A stretch of DNA of 64,000 nt. Origin: Lachnospiraceae bacterium. GTDB taxonomy: Bacteria > Bacillota > Clostridia > Lachnospirales > Lachnospiraceae. A program made the position numbers and the translations under genes. Location of the stretch: contig JAFVBO010000049.1 in assembly GCA_017479935.1 (NCBI GenBank), positions 1 through 64,000 on the forward strand, written 5' to 3'. The notes below the pieces were generated by a model. The model was not told where the DNA came from, searched no databases, and was given only the letters and a program-made list of their open reading frames with translations. Shown one piece after another: positions 17,317 to 25,365 of the stretch (within the stretch, counting starts at the first letter, position 1; the number at the start of each line of letters is the position of its first letter).

Positions 17317-17871
17317 CTAGAAGCCGGACGAGCGCACCGCAAACAGGTACACGGCGTCTTCCGTGCCGGAGTTGTGCCAGCAGTGGGGCAGCATTTCCGG
17401 GATGCGTACACTGTCGCCGGGGTGCAGAAGGTAGGTGGCGGTGTCTGTGACGAGCTCTAAGGTGCCGGAAAGCTGAAAGCCGATTTCCTCGCCTTTGTGG
17501 CCAAGAGGGCTTTCGGCTGTCTGGTTTCCGGGGCTGACGTACATCAGGTATCCGGAGAGGTCGCCCGCTAAGTCCGGCGTGATGAGTTCATAGCGAATGC
17601 CGTTGTTGTAATAATAGCTGCGGTTTCCGGCTGCTACGATTTCCGGCGTAGCCGAAAGTCCTTCATCGGTCATGAACAGGCGAAACAGCGGGACTTCTAA
17701 TGCGGCTGCAATCAGACGGAGCGTGTTTAAGGATGGATTGGCCTGGCTGTTTTCGATCTGGCTTAGCATGGAGACCGTGACATTTGCCTTTTCGGCCAGC
17801 TCCTTCATGGTCATGCCTTTTTCTTTTCGATAGTTTTTAATCGTTTGACCGATTTGTGATAAATCTTCCAT
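17317..17871 (-). CDS. XRE-family regulator with C-terminal cupin domain
   Basis: A 184-residue DNA-binding protein. Residues 1-65 are an XRE helix-turn-helix (MKELAEKANVTVSMLSQIEN); residues 105-180 form a cupin with GHKGEEIGFQLSGTLEL and PGDSVRIPEMLPHCWHN. Such proteins usually sense a small metabolite through the cupin. It is convergent with the D-serine operon and lies downstream of the HemW-like gene on the same strand. Regulation of D-serine use is plausible through the inverted repeat at 12907-12941 but is not shown. The ATG follows AAAGG. Confidence 0.9.
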   Translation of the reverse strand: MEDLSQIGQTIKNYRKEKGMTMKELAEKANVTVSMLSQIENSQANPSLNTLRLIAAALEVPLFRLFMTDEGLSATPEIVAAGNRSYYYNNGIRYELITPDLAGDLSGYLMYVSPGNQTAESPLGHKGEEIGFQLSGTLELVTDTATYLLHPGDSVRIPEMLPHCWHNSGTEDAVYLFAVRSSGF

Positions 17872-17929
17872 AACGATGCCTTTCTGACAGGTAAACGGGA
17901 TGTAAGCGACGGCACAGGTGATTTTTGTG

Positions 17930-18943
17930 TTATGCCTCTGTCACCAGGTCGCAGGCGATCATTTCAAAGCGGGCGGAGTACTTTTCGTAGCGTGTGAGAT
18001 CCTCCGTGTTCCGATAGCTGTTTCCATCCATGCGGGTAAAGGCTCCGGCGCCAAGGCCAAGAACGGAAGTGTTCGGGGCAAGAGACGCGGGAACGGCAGA
18101 TCCCGGATGGGCGGTCTTGTTTTGCAGATCGGATTGCTGGCTCGTATCGGGTGTGGCAGACTCAGAAGGTAAAGCTGCGGGATTAAGCTGATACAGGCTG
18201 GGGCAGACTTCGTGATACCCACGCGAGGGCAGGTAATCATCGGCGATCGTGCGAGTTGCCTGCAGCACTTCGTCGGTCGGCTTTACCGCCTTCTTTAAGA
18301 ACAGACGCTTTTCAGTTTCGTACAGATCCCGAACCAGATCCTTATCCTCCGGGTTCCAGGCGCGAAGCAGGATGGCGCTAGCGCCGAGGTCGGCTGCAGC
18401 CTTTAAGGAGGCGCGGAAGCGCTCAGCGGTATCCGCAGGCGCTCCTTGAAGGAGCATGACGGACAGATCCGATGCGCCGTTTTTCCGAAGCTCTTCTGCT
18501 GTGGCGACCGTGTCCTTAAAGGTGTGCGGGTAGCGGAGCGCAGAGAGAACATCGTCCGAGGAGGACAGCATGCGAAGGAGGACACGGCCGTTTTCCGGCA
18601 GGGACAGATGCATGCCCTCGTGGATGGTGGTGGCAAGCTCCGGATCAAGAACCCAGGTAAAGCGGCAGTCCGGCGCCAGGTGGAAAGCATTTTTGAGCTC
18701 CGCTAAGACGTGCGGGACATCCTTGGAATCGCGCAGGAGTGACGGGGTTCCGAAGGAGATCGTGACCTCCGGGACCGTGAGGTCCTCAAAGTCCGGCGCG
18801 GCGCTCCCTATTTCCTTGATGAGCGCTTTGCAGTAGAGGGAAAGCTCGGTCAGCTTTCCGATCGTGATCGTGCGGCTGACGTAAAAGTCACGGCTGACAC
18901 TGGCCGGGAAGTATAGATGGAGGGGAAGAAGCTCCGTGCTCAT
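17930..18943 (-). CDS. HemW/HemN-like protein lacking the radical SAM cysteines
   Basis: A 337-residue protein whose outline follows HemW (coproporphyrinogen III oxidase-like radical SAM proteins): LPLHLYFP at the start, VTISFGTPSLL in place of the usual FGGGTPS, a middle part like GLPGQT (LLQGAPADT), and the C-terminal VLGLGAGAFTRMDG. The cluster-binding CxxxCxxC is gone: Ser15, Asp19 and Val22 stand where the three cysteines should be. It cannot bind the usual 4Fe-4S cluster, so SAM chemistry is unlikely; haem binding or a structural role remains possible. Residues 260-300 form a Ser/Pro-rich linker. AAGGAG precedes the ATG. It lies between the XRE-cupin gene and the BrxC/D-like ATPase on the same strand. 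Confidence 0.75.
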   Translation of the reverse strand: MSTELLPLHLYFPASVSRDFYVSRTITIGKLTELSLYCKALIKEIGSAAPDFEDLTVPEVTISFGTPSLLRDSKDVPHVLAELKNAFHLAPDCRFTWVLDPELATTIHEGMHLSLPENGRVLLRMLSSSDDVLSALRYPHTFKDTVATAEELRKNGASDLSVMLLQGAPADTAERFRASLKAAADLGASAILLRAWNPEDKDLVRDLYETEKRLFLKKAVKPTDEVLQATRTIADDYLPSRGYHEVCPSLYQLNPAALPSESATPDTSQQSDLQNKTAHPGSAVPASLAPNTSVLGLGAGAFTRMDGNSYRNTEDLTRYEKYSARFEMIACDLVTEA

Positions 18944-19028
18944 AATAGTAACTCCTTATCTTAAGAACCAAGGAAACATGCCTGCAAGCAGTCAGTTTCC
19001 CTGTTTTCATACAGTTCTGTGCTGATAG

Positions 19029-20348
19029 TTAGAGTTCAAACTCGGCAAAATCTTCGGATGTTTCCTGCGATTCCACCTCATTTTTCGCGTAGGTGAAGCG
19101 GTCGGAGCCAAGGAGCGTGGCAACTTTCAGCTCAGGGTTCTGGTAGATGATGTCCAGCACCTCGATGAAATCGCGGATCACCTCGCGCGGGGTGATGTGC
19201 GAATCCGAGCCGATGCGGCCGAATTCGATCCGGATGAAATCCGCCATGTCCTCCTCGGTGACGATCTGCGTGTAATCGTACAGAACCGAATGGATGTCCG
19301 CCAGCTTTTCAATCAGGATCAGCATCTCCTCGTAGGTGAGAGGCTGCAGGCGGATGACGGGCGATAAGAGATCCTTGTGCTCGCCGGTCGCGGTGAAATG
19401 GCCTTCCGCCAGGCGCGAGCGCAGCGCTTCGTAGCTGTAGACGCCGCGGCGCTTGTCCTCCATGCACTGCGGGGTGCCGGACAGGATCAGCCCTAAGTGC
19501 GCGGCCTTGCCCTGCATGGCGTCGTTGTACATGGTGAGCAGCTTTTCGTAGTTGTACTGGCGGGTGACGGAGTTGGGGATTTTGTAAAGGTTCACGAGCT
19601 CATCGATCAAAATGAGCATTCCGGAATATCCTGCCTGCTTAAGGAAGCTGGCGAAGATTTTCAGATATTCATACCAGTCATCGTCCGTGATGCAGAGGTT
19701 CACGCCAAGCTCCGCGCGCGCCTCCGTCTTTGTGTTGTATTCCCCGCGAAACCATTTGATCACCTTTGCTTTGGTCTCCTCGTCGCCGTTCACGTACGAA
19801 CGGTAATACAAGGTTAAGAGCCGGGCAAAGTCGAAGCCGTGCACGAGCTCGTTTAAGGAGGAGATGACCTGGGCGATTTTGCGCTCCACCAAAGGGGCCA
19901 GGCCGGGATCGCCGATGAGGAGTCCGCTTTCTTCCAGCGCTTCCTGCTGCACGGAGTTGATCCAGCGGTCCAGGATGAGAGTCAGGGCGCCGCCTTCCGG
20001 TTTGGTTTTGGTGGACATGTTGCGCACAAGCTCGCGGTAGGTGGCCAGGCCTTGCCCGCGGGTGCCCTGCAGGCGCCGTTCGGGCGACAGATCCGCGTCC
20101 ACCACGACAAAATTTTTCGCCATCACGTAGTTGCGGATGGTCTGCAGCAGGAAACTTTTGCCGCTTCCGTAGTTGCCGACGATAAAGCGGAAGGACGCGC
20201 CGCCATCCGCCACCAGATCCACATCGCGCAGAAGCGCGTCAATTTCATCTTTTCTCCCGACCGCGATATAAGAGAGCCCCACGCGCGGCACAACGCCGCC
20301 CTTTAAGGAGTTCATCAGGGTTTGGGCAATTCGTTTCGGTATTTTCAT
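19029..20348 (-). CDS. BrxC/BrxD-type P-loop ATPase (PF10923-like)
   Basis: A 439-residue ATPase with Walker A VGNYGSGKS (Lys64) and Walker B MLILIDE (Asp249, Glu250), plus the family features RFIVGNYGSGK, VDADLSPERRL and LILSGTP. It resembles the ATP-binding proteins of BREX type 2 (BrxD) and similar stand-alone ATPases, which are thought to load or control partner helicases on DNA. The start at 20348 is set by AAAGGCG and by conservation (MKIPKRIAQTLMNSLKGG). It follows the TerB-domain gene with a 100-base gap on the same strand, so they are probably one operon. A likely helicase partner lies at 8272-10641. Confidence 0.85.
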   Translation of the reverse strand: MKIPKRIAQTLMNSLKGGVVPRVGLSYIAVGRKDEIDALLRDVDLVADGGASFRFIVGNYGSGKSFLLQTIRNYVMAKNFVVVDADLSPERRLQGTRGQGLATYRELVRNMSTKTKPEGGALTLILDRWINSVQQEALEESGLLIGDPGLAPLVERKIAQVISSLNELVHGFDFARLLTLYYRSYVNGDEETKAKVIKWFRGEYNTKTEARAELGVNLCITDDDWYEYLKIFASFLKQAGYSGMLILIDELVNLYKIPNSVTRQYNYEKLLTMYNDAMQGKAAHLGLILSGTPQCMEDKRRGVYSYEALRSRLAEGHFTATGEHKDLLSPVIRLQPLTYEEMLILIEKLADIHSVLYDYTQIVTEEDMADFIRIEFGRIGSDSHITPREVIRDFIEVLDIIYQNPELKVATLLGSDRFTYAKNEVESQETSEDFAEFEL

Positions 20349-20450
20349 GGGCAAACGCCTTTCATGGGTAGTGTAGCAATTACTGAAGGCTAGTAGATCG
20401 TTCTGCAAATAACTGCACCAAATGACTTGCCTAAATTTCCATCTGCTTCA

Positions 20451-22010
20451 TCAAAAAATCTTGAAGTAGCCAGGAAACAAAGAACGCAGGTCTTCCAGGT
20501 AGTCTTCCACCACTTCTCCGTCTTCCAGCACGTTATCGGCAAATTCGTCAAACAGCTTTTCGTTGATGCTGTCGTTTAACACAGAGGGCATCAGGCCGGC
20601 AGCTTTCACCCAGGCCGTACTTTCTCCGGTCAGCAGGCAGGTCAGGTAGCGCTGCTCATTTTTGTTTAGGAGAGCGGCAGTCGGGGCAGGTTCCTGGAAA
20701 TCGGGTGTAACCGGCGACGCGTTGGCTTCTGTGAAAGGAGTCTCCTGCGCCGCGTTGGCTCCCGCAAAAAGAGTTTCCTGCGCCGCACCGTCACTTGCCT
20801 TCTCCCCTGTGGGCAGCGGCTCCTGCCCGTCCTCGCCATCCACCTCGTCTCCGATGGCCAGCTTCCCCTGCGTGACGGCCGCGTCCCTTCGGATTTGGTC
20901 CAGGCGGGAAAAGTCGATGGAGACGACCGGCGCTTTCGCCTTTTCCTGCTCGTCCAGGTAGCCCTTGCATTCCTCCCTGACCAGCGTCAGAAGCCACTGC
21001 GTGGAGAGCCCCTGCTTGATCGGATGCGGATAATGAAAGGCTTCCCGCGAAAGAGAATCGATCGTGCGAAGGAGCCCCAGGAGCTGCTGCTTTTGCTGCG
21101 TGGACTGCACCGGCGTGTGGCGGGACCAGATGCCGCGGCGCAGCTGGTAGGTGGATACGCGATCCACGACATAATCGCGATCCGGCAACTTCTTTCCGTC
21201 GTAAAAAACGGCGGAGGAAAAGAGGCGCCCGGGAACCAGGACCAGGCTGGCGACAAAAGCCGATGTCCAGTCCTTGTGCAGATATTTCTTGTAATAATCC
21301 CGGACTTTTTTGCAAACCTGGGCTGTGATGGCGTAAACTTCCTGCTTCCTTTCCCCGCAGAAGCGGGAGCGAGCCAGGTAACCTGCGGCGAGCTGATCAG
21401 CTGCCAGCGCAATGGTTTCGTCCGGATGCTCGTCCAGATGAAACAGTACATCCACCGCGAGGTCCTGTTGTACCTGGGGTGAATCGGATAAGAGCGAGGG
21501 ATCCAGATTATAATAAATGACGTAATCAAACAGCCAGCTGGCCAGGTCCGCGTCCAGATCCGGGTTCAGGGTGTGGTAGTCGCTCTGAAATTTGGAAAGC
21601 TTTAAAAAGCCATCTAACGGGCTGTCGCACCCGATCTGGTTGATCAGCTCGTAGCAGTACAGGCAGACGTAGGCGTCCGGCGCTTTTGTCAGGTTCCCCT
21701 TCCGCAGCTCGGTGCGCCAGGTGAAATATCCGCGCAGTTCTGCGTTGGTCAGGCTTTGATAGGTCGGGAAAAACCGCTTCACCGGCTGCGTGTAGGGGTG
21801 ATCGTCCTCGTAGGTCTGCATCAGCCGCGCCTGCTTGATAAAGAGAAGCTCCCGGGACTGGCGGCCGAACAGGACCGTTTTTTCCAGCTCCCGGATCGTA
21901 CGGATAGGCGCGGGAACGGTCTCTTCGCGCCCCGGCGCAGGCGGCGGGATCTGCTCGTCGTGATAGATCATCCGGCCAAATAAGTCGGCCGCGTTCGGGG
22001 AATTATACAT
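20451..22010 (-). CDS. TerB-N/TerB-C domain protein
   Basis: A 519-residue protein. The N-terminal two thirds matches TerB-N: RQSRELLFIKQARLMQTYEDD, FFPTYQSLTNAELRGYFTWR and YVCLYCYELINQIG. The C-terminus matches TerB-C: LNDSINEKLFDEFADNVLEDG. Between them is an acidic linker with two copies of an AAQETxF-xxAN unit. TerB-domain proteins occur with predicted DNA-processing and stress-response modules; the exact role is unknown. I chose the ATG at 22010 because AAGGAGG precedes it, rather than the ATG at 22031. It is the first gene of the minus-strand row TerB, ATPase, HemW-like, XRE-cupin. Confidence 0.85.
   Translation of the reverse strand: MYNSPNAADLFGRMIYHDEQIPPPAPGREETVPAPIRTIRELEKTVLFGRQSRELLFIKQARLMQTYEDDHPYTQPVKRFFPTYQSLTNAELRGYFTWRTELRKGNLTKAPDAYVCLYCYELINQIGCDSPLDGFLKLSKFQSDYHTLNPDLDADLASWLFDYVIYYNLDPSLLSDSPQVQQDLAVDVLFHLDEHPDETIALAADQLAAGYLARSRFCGERKQEVYAITAQVCKKVRDYYKKYLHKDWTSAFVASLVLVPGRLFSSAVFYDGKKLPDRDYVVDRVSTYQLRRGIWSRHTPVQSTQQKQQLLGLLRTIDSLSREAFHYPHPIKQGLSTQWLLTLVREECKGYLDEQEKAKAPVVSIDFSRLDQIRRDAAVTQGKLAIGDEVDGEDGQEPLPTGEKASDGAAQETLFAGANAAQETPFTEANASPVTPDFQEPAPTAALLNKNEQRYLTCLLTGESTAWVKAAGLMPSVLNDSINEKLFDEFADNVLEDGEVVEDYLEDLRSLFPGYFKIF
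20695..20790. repeat. In-frame duplicated linker in the TerB gene
   Basis: Three related units around GAGTYTCCTGCGCCGC, encoding AAQETLFAGAN and AAQETPFTEAN on the minus strand, between the TerB-N and TerB-C domains. Confidence 0.7.
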
Positions 22011-22167
22011 GGAACGGGCCTCCTTTCTCATGGGTGGTTCTCATGTTTTGCATCTGAATCAAAGGAAATTCGACAATGCGTACCCTTTATTATAGCCTTT
22101 TTGGGGCAGGGAGGCAAGGGGGATTCTTAAGTAAAAGGACGCTAAAATATCAACGATTGTCACTGGT

Positions 22168-22237
22168 AAAAATGCATGGATTACATATTTCATGCTCATA
22201 AAATATGCAATCCATGCATTTTTCATGAGCATGAAAT
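22168..22237. promoter_or_regulatory. Two interleaved perfect hairpins
   Basis: Stem A: AAAAATGCATGGATT at 22168-22182 with its exact complement at 22209-22223. Stem B: ATTTCATGCTCAT at 22187-22199 with its exact complement at 22225-22237. The order A-B-A'-B' means they exclude each other or form a pseudoknot. Located between the divergent TerB and AAA_14 genes, 75 bases before the latter. Confidence 0.7.
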
Positions 22238-22312
22238 GGAAATGAGGTTGCCTTGCGCTTCCCAATATGATAGAATGTTTGTGCAAGAACCGCACCACAA
22301 GGGGGAAATGCG

Positions 22313-23659
22313 ATGCTGGAAAGAAAAGTCATGAAGGAGCTGGAAGCCTGGAAACGGCAGACAGGGAAGAAAACCTGCCTGCTTTTGTACGGCGTCCGGC
22401 AATGCGGAAAAACTTTTATTATCCGGGAATTCGGCAGAAAATATTATCGGAATGTAGTGGAATTGAATTTTATCCAGACGCCCGCCTTAAAAGAGATTTT
22501 TCAGGGGAGTCTGGAGGTAGATCATCTGCTTCAGGTCTTATCACTGTATTTTCCGGATGCGAAGATCGAGCCAGGAGATACGTTGCTCTTTTTTGATGAG
22601 CTTCAGGAATGTCCGGAAGCGAGAACGTCGCTAAAATTCTGGGCAGAAGATGGCAGGTATGATGTCATTGCCTCAGGATCACTGTTGGGGCTTCCTATGA
22701 AAAATACGGTTTCCATTCCCGTTGGATATGAAACTCCATTGGAAATGTTTCCGCTTGATTTCGAAGAGTTTTTATGGGGCCTGGGGATTTCGTCTGAAAC
22801 AATCAGGATGCTGGAAAAATACATGAATGGCGAACCGAAGATTCCAGATGCCATACATGATAAAATGATGGAGTATTTGCGACAATATATCGTGGTTGGG
22901 GGAATGCCGGATGTTGTGAATGAATTCCTGGGTTCAGGAAATTATCAGCAGGTGCATCGTGTGCAGGAACGCATTCTTTCCGACTATCAGGATGATATTG
23001 CGAAATATGCTTCCGGAGCCGACAGAGTGAAAGCACGAAATTGTTATCTGTCTATTCCCAGGCAGCTTGCAAAAGAAAATCACAAATTTCAGTATTCTGT
23101 TGTGGAGAAAAAAGCAACAGCACGCAAATTCGAGAATAGTCTGGACTGGCTGTCAAATGCCGGCATGATTCGGTATTGCTATAACGTCAGCCTTCCAGCC
23201 TTTCCGCTGATGGCGTATGTGAAGGAAGATCAATTCCGGGTTTACCTAAGCGATATAGGATTGTTTGTATGTTTTTATGGTTATCAGGTGAAGGCAACTA
23301 TCTTATCAGATAAATTGGAAGGGCCTGCCAAAGGCGGGATTTATGAGAGTCTGATCGCGGATATTCTATATAAACAGCGGATTCCGCTCTATTATTATAA
23401 AAAAGAAGATTCCACTTTGGAAATCGAATTCCTGTTGGAAAAAGATGGAAAGCCGGTACCGGTGGAGGTAAAGGCAAAAAAAGGACCAACCAAGTCATTG
23501 AATGAAGTGTTGAAAAAACCAGAAGTAGCGGTTGGCTATAAGCTTTCTTCACAAAACTCAGGGGTTGATGATAAGAAAATCACATTACCCCTATACATGG
23601 CTTTGTTTTTCGGAAAGATGGAAGAAGTTGAAAAAGAACAGGGAGGCAATGATCTATGA
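22313..23659 (+). CDS. AAA_14/DUF4143 ATPase
   Basis: A 448-residue protein of a family common in anaerobes and archaea. N-terminal AAA_14 domain: Walker A YGVRQCGKT near residue 30, Walker B LLFFDELQECP near 97, and SGSLLG. The middle has the VGGMPDVVNEF and LSDIGLF motifs of DUF4143. The end, IEFLLEKDGKPVPVEVKAKKG, resembles a PD-(D/E)XK nuclease fold core. Function is uncertain; some are thought to act in mobile-element maintenance or defence. Base composition is visibly more AT-rich than all neighbours, suggesting transfer. GGGGGAA precedes the ATG. Its stop overlaps the next start (ATGA). Confidence 0.85.
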   Translation: MLERKVMKELEAWKRQTGKKTCLLLYGVRQCGKTFIIREFGRKYYRNVVELNFIQTPALKEIFQGSLEVDHLLQVLSLYFPDAKIEPGDTLLFFDELQECPEARTSLKFWAEDGRYDVIASGSLLGLPMKNTVSIPVGYETPLEMFPLDFEEFLWGLGISSETIRMLEKYMNGEPKIPDAIHDKMMEYLRQYIVVGGMPDVVNEFLGSGNYQQVHRVQERILSDYQDDIAKYASGADRVKARNCYLSIPRQLAKENHKFQYSVVEKKATARKFENSLDWLSNAGMIRYCYNVSLPAFPLMAYVKEDQFRVYLSDIGLFVCFYGYQVKATILSDKLEGPAKGGIYESLIADILYKQRIPLYYYKKEDSTLEIEFLLEKDGKPVPVEVKAKKGPTKSLNEVLKKPEVAVGYKLSSQNSGVDDKKITLPLYMALFFGKMEEVEKEQGGNDL

Positions 23660-25041
23660 TTGATAAGAAAAAAATCCGCCTGATGTCCAGAACGGAAATC
23701 CTGAAAGATATTGTGGATCAGATAGAAAACGATTACGCCGGCCAGGATGCGCTTCCTGCTGAGGCGCATGGCATTGGGATCAAGTACCTGCAGGCGATGG
23801 GAACTTTGGAATCGCTGCACGCCATGGAGGACCGGTTTTTAAACGACATGGTGCAGTTGTACCTGGCGTCGCTTAAGGTACCCGGCGTACGTTTTGCGGT
23901 TTCTGACAGCCGGGATTTTAAAAACTACTGGCGAGGTTTTTCGGCTGAAACCCGGGGGCAGGTTCTGTTTGTGACGGAGGCCATTCCGGAGAGCGGGCTT
24001 GTGGCCGGCGACCGGATCGTAAAGCTGAACCAGATGGAACCGAGGCTGTTTTTTAATCAGAACGGGATGCGGGACAAAGACGAGCCTCTTTCCGGGGATG
24101 AGAAGTGGGATGCGTTTTTCAATCACACCGGATTTGTGTATGTGGAAAGGCAAAAAGAAGCGGCGGAGCCGGAAACGCTGCGCATTCTTTTAAAGGAATT
24201 TCCCCTGCCGAAGGCAGCGGAAAAAGAAAGCGTGAGAATGTGCGAGACGGAGGACGGAAACCTGCTTCTTCGCCTGCCTGATTTTGAGGAGGAAGAGCCG
24301 GTGAGGGAAGCCGCCGCGTGGCTGGAGGAGAAGCTGGCCGGGCGGCAGGAGTTTGCGGCAAAGGAGGCCGGGCAGCAGGAGCAAACAGAAAAGGTGGCCG
24401 GGCAGCCAGAACTTGTGGAGGGCCGGCTGGCTGGCATCACCCTGACCTTAGACCTCACCGGCTGCCCGGGCGGCGCGCCGGAAAACCTTGTCCCGCTTCT
24501 TCAGTTCCTTGTCAAAGAGCCGCAGAGCCTGGGCGATTTCTGGGGGCAGGCAGTGGAAAAGACCCATTACACGGAGCGCGTCTGTGATCTTTTAAGGCTT
24601 CAGATGGAGCCGTATGTAAACGCGCCGGAGGAGGAAATCCGCGCTTTTGCCGCAGAGCGCCTGAAGGAAATCGATGCCATGCAGGAGAAGGCTGCTGGCC
24701 ACGGGGCTATGCAGGAGAAGGCGGCCGGCCACGGGGCTATGAAGGAGCCGGAAGGACAGCCTGAGTCCCCGCTGTCGGAAGATTTGGAGCCGGTTCAGGT
24801 GCTGGACGAGCCGGAGCTTATGATCCAGCCGAAGCCCGGGATCGGGCAGGTTGTCCTTAAGGTGGATGGGGAAACCGGCGGTGAGGCGGAATGGCTGGTC
24901 ACGCGCCTTGCTGCGCTGCCGCATGTGCGCGTTTCCGGCGGGAAGATGAGCGGCACGGGCTTTTTTGGCAACTATGTAACCATGGACTATACCGGCGGTG
25001 TTACCTTCACCTATCCGGCGACCAAGTGGGAGATCATATAA
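23656..25041 (+). CDS. S41 peptidase-like protein, probably catalytically dead
   Basis: A 461-residue protein without signal peptide. A PDZ-like stretch (SGLVAGDRIVKLNQM) and the S41 core (LTLDLTGCPGGAPENLVPLL, then the C-terminal VSGGKMSGTGFFG) point to carboxyl-terminal processing peptidases. Where S41 enzymes have the Ser of a SAxE-type motif, this one reads TGGEAE (Gly409), so the nucleophile appears lost. Two Gln/Glu/Gly-rich inserts carry in-frame repeats, including an exact MQEKAAGHGA duplication. It is translationally coupled to the AT-rich ATPase by an ATGA overlap, yet is itself GC-rich like the rest of the window. Confidence 0.65.
   Translation: MIDKKKIRLMSRTEILKDIVDQIENDYAGQDALPAEAHGIGIKYLQAMGTLESLHAMEDRFLNDMVQLYLASLKVPGVRFAVSDSRDFKNYWRGFSAETRGQVLFVTEAIPESGLVAGDRIVKLNQMEPRLFFNQNGMRDKDEPLSGDEKWDAFFNHTGFVYVERQKEAAEPETLRILLKEFPLPKAAEKESVRMCETEDGNLLLRLPDFEEEEPVREAAAWLEEKLAGRQEFAAKEAGQQEQTEKVAGQPELVEGRLAGITLTLDLTGCPGGAPENLVPLLQFLVKEPQSLGDFWGQAVEKTHYTERVCDLLRLQMEPYVNAPEEEIRAFAAERLKEIDAMQEKAAGHGAMQEKAAGHGAMKEPEGQPESPLSEDLEPVQVLDEPELMIQPKPGIGQVVLKVDGETGGEAEWLVTRLAALPHVRVSGGKMSGTGFFGNYVTMDYTGGVTFTYPATKWEII
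24674..24742 (+). repeat. In-frame 30-bp tandem repeat in the S41-like gene
   Basis: Two near-identical 30-bp units and a partial third encode MQEKAAGHGA twice and then MKE. A related Gly/Gln/Glu repeat (EAGQQEQTEKVAGQPE) lies upstream near 24360-24415. Confidence 0.8.
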
Positions 25042-25365
25042 TAGAGCAGCATGCAGCGCTTGTTCCCGCAGAGAGCTATACATGCAAAACATTGCTCGCA
25101 TGCGATATTATTTGATGTGGCGCGGCCGCAAGGTGGTTTTTTATGTCAGAGCGACTGCAGGGACAGGAAACTGTGACCAAAACCGACCATTGCGAGCGCG
25201 GTGATTGTCAAAGACTGGCGGAGATGGTAAGGTAAGGACAAAAGTCCGTTTTGTACAGCCACCGGATAAAGAAAAGCCTTTCGCGCGGGAGAAGAACGGA
25301 AACCCCATGTTGGCGCGAGGTTTTATCCCCGGGGCAAGTCTTACATTTAGCAGGAGAGTAAACCA
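25042..25365. other. Gene-free leader before the GH2 gene
   Basis: No gene seen. It holds a GGAC-AAAA-GTCC mini-hairpin near 25236, a longer imperfect stem pairing TTCGCGCG with TTGGCGCGAGG (about 25275-25320), and an AGGAGAG ribosome site before 25366. I found no convincing promoter or operator. Confidence 0.4.

Noticed and set aside
22313-23659. Transposon or prophage boundary around the AT-rich ATPase
   Set aside because: No transposase, integrase, terminal repeats or target duplication was visible on either side.
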